Positions 18,401 through 26,360 of a stretch of 34,988 nt of DNA are shown here, one piece after another. This DNA comes from Candidatus Azobacteroides sp. Lineage in GTDB: Bacteria > Bacteroidota > Bacteroidia > Bacteroidales > WRGA01. Position numbers and translations under genes: made by a program. Position 1 is the stretch's first letter; each line of letters opens with the position of its first letter. The stretch spans positions 1-34,988 of the forward strand of contig JAJQEC010000143.1 of the NCBI GenBank assembly GCA_021201815.1, read 5' to 3'. The notes beneath the pieces are model-generated. The model did no database searches, was not told the origin of the DNA, and worked only from the letters and a program-made list of their open reading frames with translations.

Positions 18401-19720
18401 TTCGTCTACACAAGGCTCTTCTGCATGGCAAACCCGCATACCAACCATTATGTAGCTGCAGACTGGACAGGAACTTTCCATAATCCTAATGTAGCAATGG
18501 GATGCGGCATGGGCTTCTCGGCATGGCTCGATGACAAGCAGCCCGATTTAAATATCCATGATTCAATCGCATTCACATTCCCGAAAAACGATCCTTACTA
18601 CACGGTATACGGTACAAACTGTACACCCAACTTCCGGGTAAAGCTCGACAGGAACAATGAACACCGCTTTATCTTTGAGCCAAACCGCAACCCCGCTACG
18701 GGAGAGATTACCCTGTCCTCGGTGGCTACTGCCGCAGAACAGCTTACTATTGTGGGAAACCCCTTTATGGCCACATGGGATTTCGAACAGTTCTACAACT
18801 ATAACTCCGCATATATTAAGCCTTATTATCAGATACTGGATGCCGATGACGGGAACTTCATTTCCTTCCATATCGGGGGAGCCTCTAGCGGCAACCTGAC
18901 CCGGCACATTGCACCGATGCAGTCCGTGCTGGTAGAATCAACCAATCCTTTCTCTGAGCTTTATACATATGCCAGCATGACAACCACCCAGGCAGGGGCA
19001 AAGCTCAGGGCAGCGGGCACTTACCCTGCCCTGGACATACTGTCTGTATCCGCAACAAAGGGGGAACAAAGCAACAAAGCGGTGCTGGTACACCATGCGG
19101 AAGGGGTAAGGGAAGAAATGTTCCAGCCCGTGCCTAAAGTATTTATGGAGGATGTGACCACACCGGTTTCGGTATTCCTGATAAACGAAGAAGGCAAATA
19201 CATGGATATCAGCCACCAAGAAAGCCTGGAAGGGAAATGCATTCCTATCGGAATACGCACCTGCGAGACTGGAAAAATCAGGCTGGATTTTGAAGGGACT
19301 AACCGATTTGCGCCGGAATATGAGGTATACCTGACAGATACCGCACAAGAGCAGCCAAAACAAATAAACATCCGCATCTTCCCCTATTACGAATTTGAGA
19401 AAACAACAGAGGAGCTCTTTATTCCGGATAGGTTTTACCTTTCATTTGTCAGCAGGACCACTGAGTACAGGAAACCGAAAGAACCGGTACTCAATACAGG
19501 AGTGGAAATATTCCCATCAAACGGAAAAATCAGCATCCGCAGTGTAGACGGTACTTTCTTGAAAGATGTAAAAATCTATGATCTGCAGGGAAAACTTATC
19601 TGGCAGCAAAACAATATAGACACATACCATACAGAAGTAAGCCTGCAAGGCAACCAAACCTGTATCGTAAAAGTCAACACCGAACAATCTTCAAAAACAA
19701 GGAAAGTATACATAAAATAA
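15416..19720 (+). CDS. Giant secreted FG-GAP/VCBS-repeat protein with T9SS-type sorting tail
   Basis: 1434 residues. The signal peptide ends near residue 26 (TEGIYAQ). An Ig/cadherin-like domain with the VLNNDE motif typical of bacterial Big-type repeats spans ~35-120. Eight FG-GAP/VCBS-like blades with DxDxDG-type calcium loops follow between ~160 and 560 (for example VGDIDNDGQLEI, IGDINNDGYPEI, VADIDGDGYLDV), predicting an eight-bladed propeller. A CARDB-like beta domain lies near 670-740. The long central region (~780-1350) is not recognised. The last ~75 residues (VEIFPSNG... IYDLQGKL ... KVYIK) match the T9SS type A sorting-domain pattern, so outer-membrane translocation and cell-surface attachment or release is likely. 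First gene of a three-gene operon. G+C and codon use differ from the flanks: line 18241-18300 counts 32 G/C in 60. Confidence 0.8.
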   Translation: MDKKLRKKVFYAFFLLLFLTEGIYAQSQSSTFRANTDNVFVMPGAYALINVLNNDELGECEESTVNISVKTEPTHGTQQLNASSKIIRYIPQAGWIGKDSLSYELECNGNTSLAWVYINVNEKPDNMEMDVCATTPPATTWDIEQVGYTNEYVHVWAQPFVGDIDNDGQLEIIAFNQVSNKASNAIYIFNPDLTLKRTIPTPVIDDFTVYPIIIADVDRDGYGEIIIGSGATDGYKLYCYRYDGTLMWTSAYPYFYSTQPVTNQGSSAGLIIGDINNDGYPEIVAGDRIFDAVTGILLADLPTGTPRAGMMSSNGYGYLPAMADFDNDGQLEIACGSMVYKVNITDRSAAGYTLGNNTVSILSDVSAAIGEIRKDGFTSVADIDGDGYLDVVVVNGSPMNAGNAAYNPSVLMYAWSPRKGQVLASVSPPSAGTTRMGSRAFIGDVTGNGKPDICFTYGTNINGTAGGGMAGYSYDKTSGTFVEIFSGITSDTSGATTMSMFDFDLDGEVELVYRDETDLRILDKYGNDRMTFPCFSWTHTEYPVIVDIDKDNHADIIVSGGLSHDDSRNNRVRLIHYRHPQNTWAKCRTINHQHAYNPVYINDDLTVPRYPLNPATEFISKDGTKRNKPYNHFLQQVTDLNSEGETLYHGPDLYFDKNFQNQMNWDVNTDKLEITIGINNRGDGTYSGNLQISTFLIDENQSPLGETLVGEVTKTGMNITQNQLVTITYELDNISTLLTSTSYTNWEIRLNWDETAKAYPKDMEECRYYNNVTNKISLVKGEHVMCESDPSDLSTCEWVTLSPANAYDYYWYTTDHPSDRSEAIHTGDAMLVCKDNTPVQTYYIEIWDKGGNQLLTNKLEEVKVYLFPDSLIWTGLAEDQDWHNYENWYNPNSSLYPNGNVPRACTNVLIPDVVSNYPDLTPGRTLYDYYPTSECANITFEHGGEIAQPNSLHYDAAYIQLSLLGNRWYMLSAPLQDLYPGDFYVHDPNPCDDDVFVYTRLFCMANPHTNHYVAADWTGTFHNPNVAMGCGMGFSAWLDDKQPDLNIHDSIAFTFPKNDPYYTVYGTNCTPNFRVKLDRNNEHRFIFEPNRNPATGEITLSSVATAAEQLTIVGNPFMATWDFEQFYNYNSAYIKPYYQILDADDGNFISFHIGGASSGNLTRHIAPMQSVLVESTNPFSELYTYASMTTTQAGAKLRAAGTYPALDILSVSATKGEQSNKAVLVHHAEGVREEMFQPVPKVFMEDVTTPVSVFLINEEGKYMDISHQESLEGKCIPIGIRTCETGKIRLDFEGTNRFAPEYEVYLTDTAQEQPKQINIRIFPYYEFEKTTEELFIPDRFYLSFVSRTTEYRKPKEPVLNTGVEIFPSNGKISIRSVDGTFLKDVKIYDLQGKLIWQQNNIDTYHTEVSLQGNQTCIVKVNTEQSSKTRKVYIK

Positions 19721-19752
19721 AAATATTATTATTCACTAAAAATAACGGTAGA

Positions 19753-20646
19753 ATGAAAAAATTAATTTTCTCAATGCTTCTTGCTGTATCCACAAGCAGT
19801 GTTGTGGTAAAGGCACAGATGGATGTAAATGAAGCAACCATTAAGATAACAGATTTCTCGGAAGAAGCTTTTTCGGAAGGCACAAACGAATTTTCCTCCG
19901 GATCTGCAAACAGGGTAAAACTTACCTATGGGAAAACCGGCAGCTCCAATACATTCTCCATCACACAGGCAAATACTTTTTCCTGTGATGGGGACATCGG
20001 AAGCCACATTGCCAGCCTGGCTTACAGCACAACCAACCAGGATGACCATGCATATATCCAGGTTGAAAACACCGGAACCTCGAACATTACCCATGTGGCA
20101 GTCAGGGGATGGTACAACGTAGCGGGTGGGAATAATATGCTGACTTACGGCTACAGCACCACAACCGATGACGAATCGGAATTTATGGTCCCCATGTCCG
20201 AATGGGGATGGGAAGACACTCCGCTTTATTTTGACCAGTACTGTTCCATAGGGGAAACCTTTGATGAGACAAGCAGGTTCCATGTCCCGGAGGCAACATA
20301 CATACGCATTTCCTCTTCCCCTTATTTTCCTAACCTACCCATGAACGTATTCGGTTATAGCAATACAAATGTAGCTGTATATGGGATTTATATATGGACA
20401 GATGATCAGGGAATACCCTCAGGCACAGTGGAACAGAACCAACAAGGACTTAAGATGACACATACCCAGGAGAACATCAGCTTCTCCCTTCCGGTTTCCC
20501 TGCAAATCCATGATTTGTCAGCAAGGGTCCTCCTACAGGAAGAACAAGTCAAACAGGCTTCCCTACAGAAGCTGGGAAAAGGAGTATATATTATGACTGC
20601 AAAAGCACCCAATGGCGAAACAATAACAAAAAAGATTTACCGGTAA
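19753..20646 (+). CDS. Secreted protein with T9SS-like C-terminal sorting domain
   Basis: 297 residues with a signal peptide ending near AQ at residue 22. The mature part (~23-225) is Ser/Thr/Asn-rich, predicted all-beta, and not recognised as a known family. The final ~70 residues (SLPVSLQIHDLSARVL ... GKGVYIMTAKAPNG... KKIYR) follow the T9SS type A tail pattern: a beta-strand with a hydrophobic-D/H-L-x-G/A-like turn, a GVYI strand and a terminal basic stretch. It starts 32 bp after the giant FG-GAP gene on the same strand and shares that gene's higher G+C, so it is probably a co-expressed partner surface protein. Function unknown. Confidence 0.75.
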   Translation: MKKLIFSMLLAVSTSSVVVKAQMDVNEATIKITDFSEEAFSEGTNEFSSGSANRVKLTYGKTGSSNTFSITQANTFSCDGDIGSHIASLAYSTTNQDDHAYIQVENTGTSNITHVAVRGWYNVAGGNNMLTYGYSTTTDDESEFMVPMSEWGWEDTPLYFDQYCSIGETFDETSRFHVPEATYIRISSSPYFPNLPMNVFGYSNTNVAVYGIYIWTDDQGIPSGTVEQNQQGLKMTHTQENISFSLPVSLQIHDLSARVLLQEEQVKQASLQKLGKGVYIMTAKAPNGETITKKIYR

Positions 20647-20664
20647 TAAAAGAAAAAAGATAAA

Positions 20665-21054
20665 ATGAACAGAACTATGTTACAGAAATACGTCTTTATA
20701 CTGCTCCTTTTTTTAGTTATATCCACACCTTCATTCTGCTGGTGGGAAGATAAAACAACACTTAAAAATATCCGGCAGTATGAAGCCTCTGTCTTTTATA
20801 AAAGTACTTTATCGAATAAAGAGAGCAGGGATATTTTCCAAAATGAATATTTTCAGGACAAAAAAACAACATTCGGTTTTGGAAAAGATGAAGATGGTCC
20901 ACTTAATGCTCCTCCACCTAATATTGATGAAGACAGCACTCCTCAGAAAATGTTACCATTAGGAGAATATAGAGAAACGTTACTATATATTTTCTGCCTT
21001 TCCTTTTTTTATATAATAATACGGAAAAAAAAGAGAAAATATACACTTGCATAA
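20665..21054 (+). CDS. Small exported protein with C-terminal membrane anchor
   Basis: 129 residues. A signal peptide (~1-26, ending SFCWW) is followed by a charged mature segment, a proline-rich stretch (APPPNIDED near 82-90), then MLPLGEY, a hydrophobic helix of about 17 residues and the basic end RKKKRKYTLA. The motif-helix-basic layout resembles a tripartite sorting or retention signal. I do not recognise the family. It begins 18 bp after the preceding secreted-protein gene and is followed by a terminator, so it is the last gene of that operon. A role in processing, anchoring or assembly of the two larger proteins is possible but unproven. Its own base composition is A+T-rich, unlike the two genes before it. 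Confidence 0.65.
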   Translation: MNRTMLQKYVFILLLFLVISTPSFCWWEDKTTLKNIRQYEASVFYKSTLSNKESRDIFQNEYFQDKKTTFGFGKDEDGPLNAPPPNIDEDSTPQKMLPLGEYRETLLYIFCLSFFYIIIRKKKRKYTLA

Positions 21055-21061
21055 CTATCAG

Positions 21062-21144
21062 GCCGGAGAAAAGGAATATAAAGAAATTATCAGGAATCCT
21101 TACCATTCCTTTTCTTTAAATTACTTTACCTCCGGCTCTTTTTT
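21062..21144 (+). terminator. Compound terminator of the secreted-protein operon
   Basis: GCCGGAG (21062-21068) pairs with CTCCGGC (21130-21136), and GAAAAGGAAT (21068-21077) with ATTCCTTTTC (21105-21114) inside it. TCTTTTTT follows the outer arm. Stable, U-tailed and only a few bases past the last gene. Confidence 0.7.
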
Positions 21145-21176
21145 ACTTTTCGTTGATAAAAACCAGTAAAAAGCAA

Positions 21177-22349
21177 TTATAAAAAAACAGATTTGGCAAT
21201 TCCTAATTCCAGTTCTCTTAATTCTGCCAGTCCTCTTAATCGCCCGATAGCGGAATAACCCGGATTTGTTATCTTTTTCAGATCATCCAGCATCTGATGC
21301 CCATGATCCGGTCTGAGAGGAATAGAACATCCCCGTTGTTGCTGCACCAGTAATAATTCTTTCATTACTCCATACATATCTACGTCCCCTTCCAGATGAT
21401 TTGCTTCGTAGAAGTTTCCTTCTTCATCGCGCTGCGTGGAACGGAAATGGACAAAATTTACCCGGTCGCCCAGGTTATGAAGCATCTCAGGAAGATTATT
21501 ATCGGCTCTTACTCCGAATGATCCCGTACAAAAACACAAACCATTTGACTCGTTGGGAACCGCTTCCACCAATTTTTTGAAATCACTCTCTGTACTTACT
21601 ATTCGGGGTAATCCTAAAATTGCGTATGGAGGATCGTCCGCATGGATAGCCAGCTTCACTCCTACCTCATCGGCAACAGGAGCAATTTCTTTCAGGAAGT
21701 CAATGAGGTGGGCCCTTAATTTTTCTTCATCTATCCCCTTATATCGATCCAGTTGCCTTTGGAATTCTTCCAGCGTAAAACTTTCCTCCGCACCCGGCAG
21801 ACCGGCAATCATATTCCGGACCACTAGCTGTTTATCCTCTTCCGTCATTGTCCGGAAGCGGGTTTCTGCTTTTGCTTTTTCTTCTTCCGAATATTCCTTT
21901 TCAGCTCCGGGCCTTTTTAACAGAAACAGGTCAAATGCAATAAAAGCAGCCCGTTCAAAGCGTAACGCTTTAGATCCATCCGATAAAGGATAAGCCAAAT
22001 CCGTTCTGGTCCAGTCAAGTACCGGCATAAAATTATAAGTCACTGTCTTTATGCCGCAAGCAGCCAGGTTCCGGATACTCTCCTTGTAATTTTCTATATA
22101 TTTCCTGTAGTCACCTTCCTGAGTTTTAATATATTCATGTACAGGCACACTTTCCACTACAGACCAGGTCAATCCTACTTCCTCAATCATTTCTTTTCTT
22201 TTCCGGATTTCCTCCACCGGCCAGACTTCACCATTCGGTATATGATGTAAAGCAGTTACAATTCCGGTTGCTCCCGCCTGTTTAATATCCCAAAGCGAAA
22301 CCGGATCATTCGGTCCGTACCAACGCCATGTTTGTTCACAAAAAATCAT
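21177..22349 (-). CDS. uxuA: D-mannonate dehydratase (UxuA)
   Basis: 390 residues, close to the 394 of E. coli UxuA. Family signatures are clear: [19 protein letters not shown] at the start, [20 protein letters not shown] (~240-249, with His and Asp for metal), [11 protein letters not shown] (~283) with Cys and Gly, [15 protein letters not shown], and RPDHGHQM (~355). The enzyme dehydrates D-mannonate to 2-keto-3-deoxygluconate in the glucuronate branch of hexuronate catabolism, in the cytoplasm. It is the last gene of an apparent operon: LacI-type regulator, SDR oxidoreductase, uxuA. The 114-bp gap to the SDR gene is A+T-rich and holds repeated GTAAAA motifs that can form a hairpin (about 22399-22443). 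Confidence 0.95.
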   Translation of the reverse strand: MIFCEQTWRWYGPNDPVSLWDIKQAGATGIVTALHHIPNGEVWPVEEIRKRKEMIEEVGLTWSVVESVPVHEYIKTQEGDYRKYIENYKESIRNLAACGIKTVTYNFMPVLDWTRTDLAYPLSDGSKALRFERAAFIAFDLFLLKRPGAEKEYSEEEKAKAETRFRTMTEEDKQLVVRNMIAGLPGAEESFTLEEFQRQLDRYKGIDEEKLRAHLIDFLKEIAPVADEVGVKLAIHADDPPYAILGLPRIVSTESDFKKLVEAVPNESNGLCFCTGSFGVRADNNLPEMLHNLGDRVNFVHFRSTQRDEEGNFYEANHLEGDVDMYGVMKELLLVQQQRGCSIPLRPDHGHQMLDDLKKITNPGYSAIGRLRGLAELRELELGIAKSVFL

Positions 22350-22463
22350 ATCGTTTATTTTAAAAGTAAAAAAATAAAAGGCATAAGGTAAAATATGAAA
22401 AGTAAAAAGTAAATCTCAAGCTTCTGCTTTTACGTTTTACTCTCTACCCTTTACCTTTATTTA

Positions 22464-23279
22464 TTATATGGAAAAAGAATCAAATCCTCCATCTATTACC
22501 AGAATTGTTCCGGTTACGAATTTAGAAGCCTCACTGCTAAGGTAATGCAAAGATCCCAGCAATTCATCGGCCTCTCCGAATCGCCGGAAAGGAGTATGGG
22601 CGAGAATAGTCCGTGCTCTGTCCGTATAAGAACCATCCGGATTCGTCAGGAGCGCCCTGTTTTGATCTGTAATAAAAAATCCGGGTGCCAGCGCGTTTAC
22701 CCTGAATCCATCACCGAATTTAACAGCCAGTTCACCAGCCATATATTTTGTGAAGTTAGCTACTGCCGCTTTTGCAGCTCCATATCCGGCCACTCTTGTT
22801 AAAGGACGCAGGGCCGACTCCGAAGCGATATTGATAATGTTACCGGCTTTATTTTCCACCATTGCTTTAGAAAAAACCATTGTCGGAAGTACGGTTCCGA
22901 AGAGATTCAGATCCACCACTTTTCTGAAAGCATCCATTTCCAGGTCAAAAACAGTCTGTTCCGGTCCGATCGTAGCTCCTGGCATATTCTCTCCGGCTGC
23001 ATTTACAAGAACATCAATACGACCATATCGGGCAAGAATATCATTTTTGTTTTTTTCCAGTACTTCCTTATTCAAGACATCCGTAAGAAAAAAAGAAGCT
23101 TCGTTCCCGGCTTGTTTAATTTCTTCCTCCAAAGCAAGGCCTTTTTCTTCTTCTCTGTCCAGAATTACGACTTTCGCACCTTGCTCTGCCAGATAAACAG
23201 CCATACTTTTTCCGAGGATACCACATCCTCCGGTGATAACAATTACTTTCCCTTCAATACAAAAAAGATTTGTTTTCAT
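22464..23279 (-). CDS. SDR oxidoreductase, probable D-mannonate oxidoreductase (fructuronate reductase)
   Basis: 271 residues of a classical short-chain dehydrogenase/reductase: cofactor loop TGGCGILG (16-23), an acidic residue after the second strand (Asp41, suggesting NAD(H)), NAAG (93-96), catalytic Ser153 or Ser155 and YGAAK (Tyr166, Lys170), and DGGF at the end. Sequence alone does not give the substrate. It sits between a LacI-type regulator (18 bp away) and uxuA, so interconversion of D-fructuronate and D-mannonate is the best call, as with the SDR-type enzyme linked to uxuA in Bacillus rather than the long-chain UxuB of E. coli. An alternative is a gluconate 5-dehydrogenase-like activity. 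Confidence 0.8.
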   Translation of the reverse strand: MKTNLFCIEGKVIVITGGCGILGKSMAVYLAEQGAKVVILDREEEKGLALEEEIKQAGNEASFFLTDVLNKEVLEKNKNDILARYGRIDVLVNAAGENMPGATIGPEQTVFDLEMDAFRKVVDLNLFGTVLPTMVFSKAMVENKAGNIINIASESALRPLTRVAGYGAAKAAVANFTKYMAGELAVKFGDGFRVNALAPGFFITDQNRALLTNPDGSYTDRARTILAHTPFRRFGEADELLGSLHYLSSEASKFVTGTILVIDGGFDSFSI

Positions 23280-23297
23280 GTATGTTGATATTTAGTG

Positions 23298-24407
23298 TTA
23301 ATATTTAAAATTGTTGTAATACCGAATGTTTTCTTTAATAAGAATATCAATCGGCATATAATTCATTTTATCTATTGCTTTATTAAAAATCAAATAATTT
23401 CCAAGTGCTTTTATTCCGTTATATCCCTGCATTTCGGCACGTTGAGCAATAAGATAATCGATGAGGCCATTTTCCAGCGCTTTCACATTTTCGACAATCG
23501 TATCATACCCGATCAGTTTTATATTTGGATGCAACAGGTCATTCTTCTGAAAAGAAGAAACCAGTTCATGGATCCGTGAATTAAAGACGACAAAACCGGT
23601 TAATTTATCTTTCCGTTTAAGAATTTCCACCACTTCATTATCCGGAAGACCTTCTTTTGAATACTCCAGAATATGCACCTTTCCGTTAAAGCCACTTTCT
23701 TTGAGATATTCCCGGAAACCTTTTTCCCGGGCACTTACCTGTGTAGATGATTGATCTGCTTTTAACTCATAATGAACAAGAACAATATCCGAATCCATAT
23801 TTATCTCTTTTAGAAGCAGTTTGGCGGCAATAGCACCACTCCGATGGGAATCCGCACCGAAGTAAGCCAGATTATTCTGTCCCGGAATATTAGCATCTAT
23901 ATATATATAAGGTATTTCCTGTTCATCTAATTCCTGAGAATATTCAATTACTTCTTCACCGAAAAGAGTTGCGACCAGCAATCCGTCGAACTTCTCTTTT
24001 TTTATATCTTCGATGGCCCGGATAAAGTCTTTCCGGTCATACTGGTCATAAAAGAATTGTTTAAGCACTGCATGAAATGTCTTTAGTTCTCTTGCGGCAG
24101 ATTCAATACCTTCATTTACATCTTCCCAGTATTCTCCTTCTTTAAAAGAAGGTGTCAGGGAAACAAAAGTGTAGATGCGTTTTTTTGCCAGTGAACGTGC
24201 CATGATGTTCGGTTCATAATCCAATTGCTGGAGCACCGCTTCTATCTTCCGTTTCTTTTCTTCGGAAACCCTTCCCCGTTTATGTAGTACCCGGTCCACT
24301 GTTCCCGGAGAAACACCTGCCATACGGGCAATATCAATAATACGGATAATTTGATTCGAGGCTTTTTTCTTCCTGTTTCCAGGATCATTTACGGGCATAC
24401 CTTTCAA
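23298..24407 (-). CDS. LacI-family transcriptional regulator of the hexuronate operon
   Basis: 369 residues. A DNA-binding helix-turn-helix at ~21-45 (IIDIARMAGVSPGTVDRVLH) with the hinge region (YEPNIMARSLAKK) is followed by a periplasmic-binding-protein-like effector domain (~80-365). Residues 1-18 are an unusual basic extension (MKGMPVNDPGNRKKK); initiation at the internal Met4 is possible. It is the first gene of the regulator-SDR-uxuA unit, separated by 18 bp from the SDR gene, so it probably senses a hexuronate or its product and autoregulates. The promoter at 24442-24471 and the adjacent palindrome at 24474-24487 lie directly upstream. Close relatives include regulators that bind sugar acids; the ligand is inferred from context only. 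Confidence 0.88.
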   Translation of the reverse strand: MKGMPVNDPGNRKKKASNQIIRIIDIARMAGVSPGTVDRVLHKRGRVSEEKKRKIEAVLQQLDYEPNIMARSLAKKRIYTFVSLTPSFKEGEYWEDVNEGIESAARELKTFHAVLKQFFYDQYDRKDFIRAIEDIKKEKFDGLLVATLFGEEVIEYSQELDEQEIPYIYIDANIPGQNNLAYFGADSHRSGAIAAKLLLKEINMDSDIVLVHYELKADQSSTQVSAREKGFREYLKESGFNGKVHILEYSKEGLPDNEVVEILKRKDKLTGFVVFNSRIHELVSSFQKNDLLHPNIKLIGYDTIVENVKALENGLIDYLIAQRAEMQGYNGIKALGNYLIFNKAIDKMNYMPIDILIKENIRYYNNFKY

Positions 24408-24441
24408 TAATCTAAATTATAATTCATTTATTATCACATCA

Positions 24442-24471
24442 CAAAGATACGATTGTTTTGTTCCGGAACAA
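24442..24471 (-). promoter_or_regulatory. Promoter of the LacI-SDR-uxuA operon (TTG-N19-TATCTTTG)
   Basis: On the minus strand TTG (24471-24469), 19 bp, then TATCTTTG (24449-24442): both elements of the Bacteroidetes consensus at ideal spacing, about 35 bp before the regulator start codon. Confidence 0.75.
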
Positions 24472-24473
24472 TA

Positions 24474-24487
24474 GTGTGCACGCACAC
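24474..24487. promoter_or_regulatory. Operator-like palindrome GTGTGC-AC-GCACAC
   Basis: Perfect 6-bp arms immediately upstream of the -33 element of the regulator operon. The position and symmetry suit binding by a dimeric LacI-family protein, perhaps the encoded regulator itself; that is inference. Confidence 0.5.
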
Positions 24488-24633
24488 ATTTATAAAACAA
24501 TTGTACATAAACGTATAAAAGATAGGGAATTACTCCCAATAATTAAAATATGTAAAAAAGAAATTTTCTTAAAACAACAGGAAATAACAAGGAAGTATTT
24601 TATTTAAATAAAGGAAGTAGGAAGTAGAAAATC

Positions 24634-24672
24634 ATATTTCTTCCCTGCATATAGAAAACAGGAAAGAAATAT
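24634..24672 (-). terminator. Terminator-like hairpin after the YciO/Sua5 gene
   Basis: ATATTTCTTCCCTG (24634-24647) pairs with CAGGAAAGAAATAT (24659-24672), 13 of 14 positions, 11-nt loop. On the minus strand GATTTTC follows, a weak U-tract. Confidence 0.5.
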
Positions 24673-24688
24673 ACGAAGCTTTTTTGTT

Positions 24689-25300
24689 TTATATCCCTTC
24701 CAATTCACCTTTTCCCTGGCGGGTAATCACGGGTTCATCACCGGTACAATCTACAATAGTAGAAGGTTCTACTTCACCGTATCCCCCATCAATTACGATA
24801 TCCACGATATTTTCATATTTGTCGTGAATCAATTCCGGGTCGGTAGCATATTCAATGATATCATCTTCATCATGAATCAATGTCGTAAGAATCGGATTTC
24901 CTAATTCCCTCACCAGTTCCCGAATGATATTATTATCCGGCACACGGATTCCTACGGTTTTTCGATTCTTAAAAATTTTGGGTAAGGTATTATTTGTATT
25001 TAATATAAAAGTAAAAGGTCCCGGCAGGTTTTTCTTCATTAATTTAAAAGTAGGCGTATTTACTTTTACATATTCGCTGATATCGCTCAGGTCATAACAA
25101 ATAATAGAAAAGTTGGCTTTCTTCGGATCAATCCCTTTAATTTTGCAGATTTTCTCTACTGCCCTTACATTTAAAGCATCGCACCCAATGGCATATACCG
25201 TATCCGTAGGGTAAACTACCAGCCCACCTTCCTGAAGGATATTCACAACACGGGTTATCTCTTTTGTATTCGGATTCTGGTTATAAATTTTGACTAACAT
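24689..25300 (-). CDS. YciO/Sua5/YrdC-fold protein (threonylcarbamoyl-AMP synthase-like)
   Basis: 203 residues from the ATG at 25300. An upstream in-frame ATG at 25366 is rejected because the -7 promoter box (25328-25335) falls inside that extension. The YrdC fold is clear: YPTDTVYAIGCD (30-41), KICKIKG, KLMKKNLPGPFTFIL (~88-102) and TVGIRVPDN. The overall pattern, including the ending with DGGYGEVEPSTIVD, resembles E. coli YciO more than TsaC, and there is no extra Sua5 C-terminal domain. True TsaC/Sua5 proteins make threonylcarbamoyl-AMP for t6A37 of tRNA; YciO paralogues are less certain. Convergent with nothing and probably monocistronic. Confidence 0.85.
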   Translation of the reverse strand: MLVKIYNQNPNTKEITRVVNILQEGGLVVYPTDTVYAIGCDALNVRAVEKICKIKGIDPKKANFSIICYDLSDISEYVKVNTPTFKLMKKNLPGPFTFILNTNNTLPKIFKNRKTVGIRVPDNNIIRELVRELGNPILTTLIHDEDDIIEYATDPELIHDKYENIVDIVIDGGYGEVEPSTIVDCTGDEPVITRQGKGELEGI

Positions 25301-25327
25301 AACGAATCTTATAAAGTATTCAGGGTG

Positions 25328-25335
25328 CAAAAGTA
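25328..25335 (-). promoter_or_regulatory. -7 promoter box (TACTTTTG) for the YciO/Sua5 gene
   Basis: Minus-strand TACTTTTGC matches the extended -7 consensus and lies 27 bp before the ATG at 25300. It decides the start codon, because the longer frame would begin upstream of the transcript. The -33 element is not clear. Confidence 0.6.
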
Positions 25336-25444
25336 AAGAAAAAGCTGCAAATATAGCATGACACATTTATCTGCAGCTTTAAAGCTTTAAAAACATTCAA
25401 TACAAAAACGATCAGAAAGGATTATTGTTCATTTACAGCCGGAT

Positions 25445-26302
25445 TTATCCGTAAATTATATTTCCATGCTCGTCTTTATACTGATCAAAACTTTTGTTAT
25501 ACTGATCCATAGCCCTTAAACTCATTCCCATACTGGAGAATCCTCCATCGTGGAATAAATTCTGCATGGTCACTTTTTTTGTCAGGTCCGAGAACATCAC
25601 AATACAATAATCGGCACATTCTTCCGCATTCGCATTTCCAAGCGGCGACATACGGTCTGCAAAATCCATCAGGCTATCCATTCCTTTTACCCCGCTTCCG
25701 GCAGTTGTCATGGTAGGAGACTGGGAGATTGTATTTACCCGTACATTTTTTTCCCTTCCGTAAATATAACCGAAACTTCGGGCGATTGATTCCAGCATGG
25801 ATTTAGCATCCGCCATATCGTTGTAGCCGAATAAAGTACGTTGAGCCGCTACATAAGATAAAGCCAGAATAGACCCTCCTTCATTGATCGCATCCATTTT
25901 TTTTGCTGTCTGGATCATTTTATGAAAAGAGATAGCCGATATGTCCAGTGTTTTATTTAACATATCATAATCCAGATCATCATAAGGACGTTTCTTACGA
26001 ACATTGGGAGACATGCCGATAGAGTGCAACACAAAATCAATTTTCCCACCCAGAATCTCGATGGATTTCTCAAATACCATCTCCAGGTCTTCCAGATTAG
26101 TCGCATCTGCCGGAATCACTTCCACATTCAATTGTGCTCCTAATTTACTGACATCTCCCATACGCACTGCCACAGGTGTATTTGTCAGTGTAATCATCGC
26201 GCCTTCTTCTACTGCTTTCTCAGCTACTTTCCAGGCGATAGACATGTCATTAAGGGCTCCGAATATGATCCCTCTTTTTCCCTTTAGTAAGTTATGACTC
26301 AT
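25445..26302 (-). CDS. fabI: Enoyl-[acyl-carrier-protein] reductase (FabI)
   Basis: 285 residues starting MSHNLLKGKRG. The 16-residue upstream extension is rejected because the promoter -7 box (26326-26333) lies within it. FabI hallmarks are all present: the divergent-SDR cofactor loop GALNDMSIAW (15-24), HSIG (93-96), and the catalytic spacing Tyr150-x9-Tyr160-x6-Lys167 (SYVAAQRTLFGYNDMADAK is split here for length: SYVAAQ at 149 and YNDMADAK at 160). FabI catalyses the last reduction of each fatty-acid elongation cycle using NADH, in the cytoplasm, and is the target of triclosan-type inhibitors. Length is slightly above the 262 of E. coli, with the C-terminal extension usual in Bacteroidetes. 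Probably monocistronic. Confidence 0.96.
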   Translation of the reverse strand: MSHNLLKGKRGIIFGALNDMSIAWKVAEKAVEEGAMITLTNTPVAVRMGDVSKLGAQLNVEVIPADATNLEDLEMVFEKSIEILGGKIDFVLHSIGMSPNVRKKRPYDDLDYDMLNKTLDISAISFHKMIQTAKKMDAINEGGSILALSYVAAQRTLFGYNDMADAKSMLESIARSFGYIYGREKNVRVNTISQSPTMTTAGSGVKGMDSLMDFADRMSPLGNANAEECADYCIVMFSDLTKKVTMQNLFHDGGFSSMGMSLRAMDQYNKSFDQYKDEHGNIIYG

Positions 26303-26325
26303 GTTTCTTTTTTTAAAATTCGGCA

Positions 26326-26354
26326 CAAAAGTAACAAAAATGAGCAACAAACAA
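26326..26354 (-). promoter_or_regulatory. fabI promoter (TTG-N18-TACTTTTG)
   Basis: Minus-strand TTG (26354-26352) and TACTTTTG (26333-26326) at 18-bp spacing, 24 bp before the fabI ATG. It supports the short start. Confidence 0.75.
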
Positions 26355-26360
26355 CTTCCT

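Noticed and set aside
26303..26350. 16-residue N-terminal extension of FabI
   Set aside because: The fabI -7 box lies inside this extension and the family start MSHNLLKG fits the downstream ATG.
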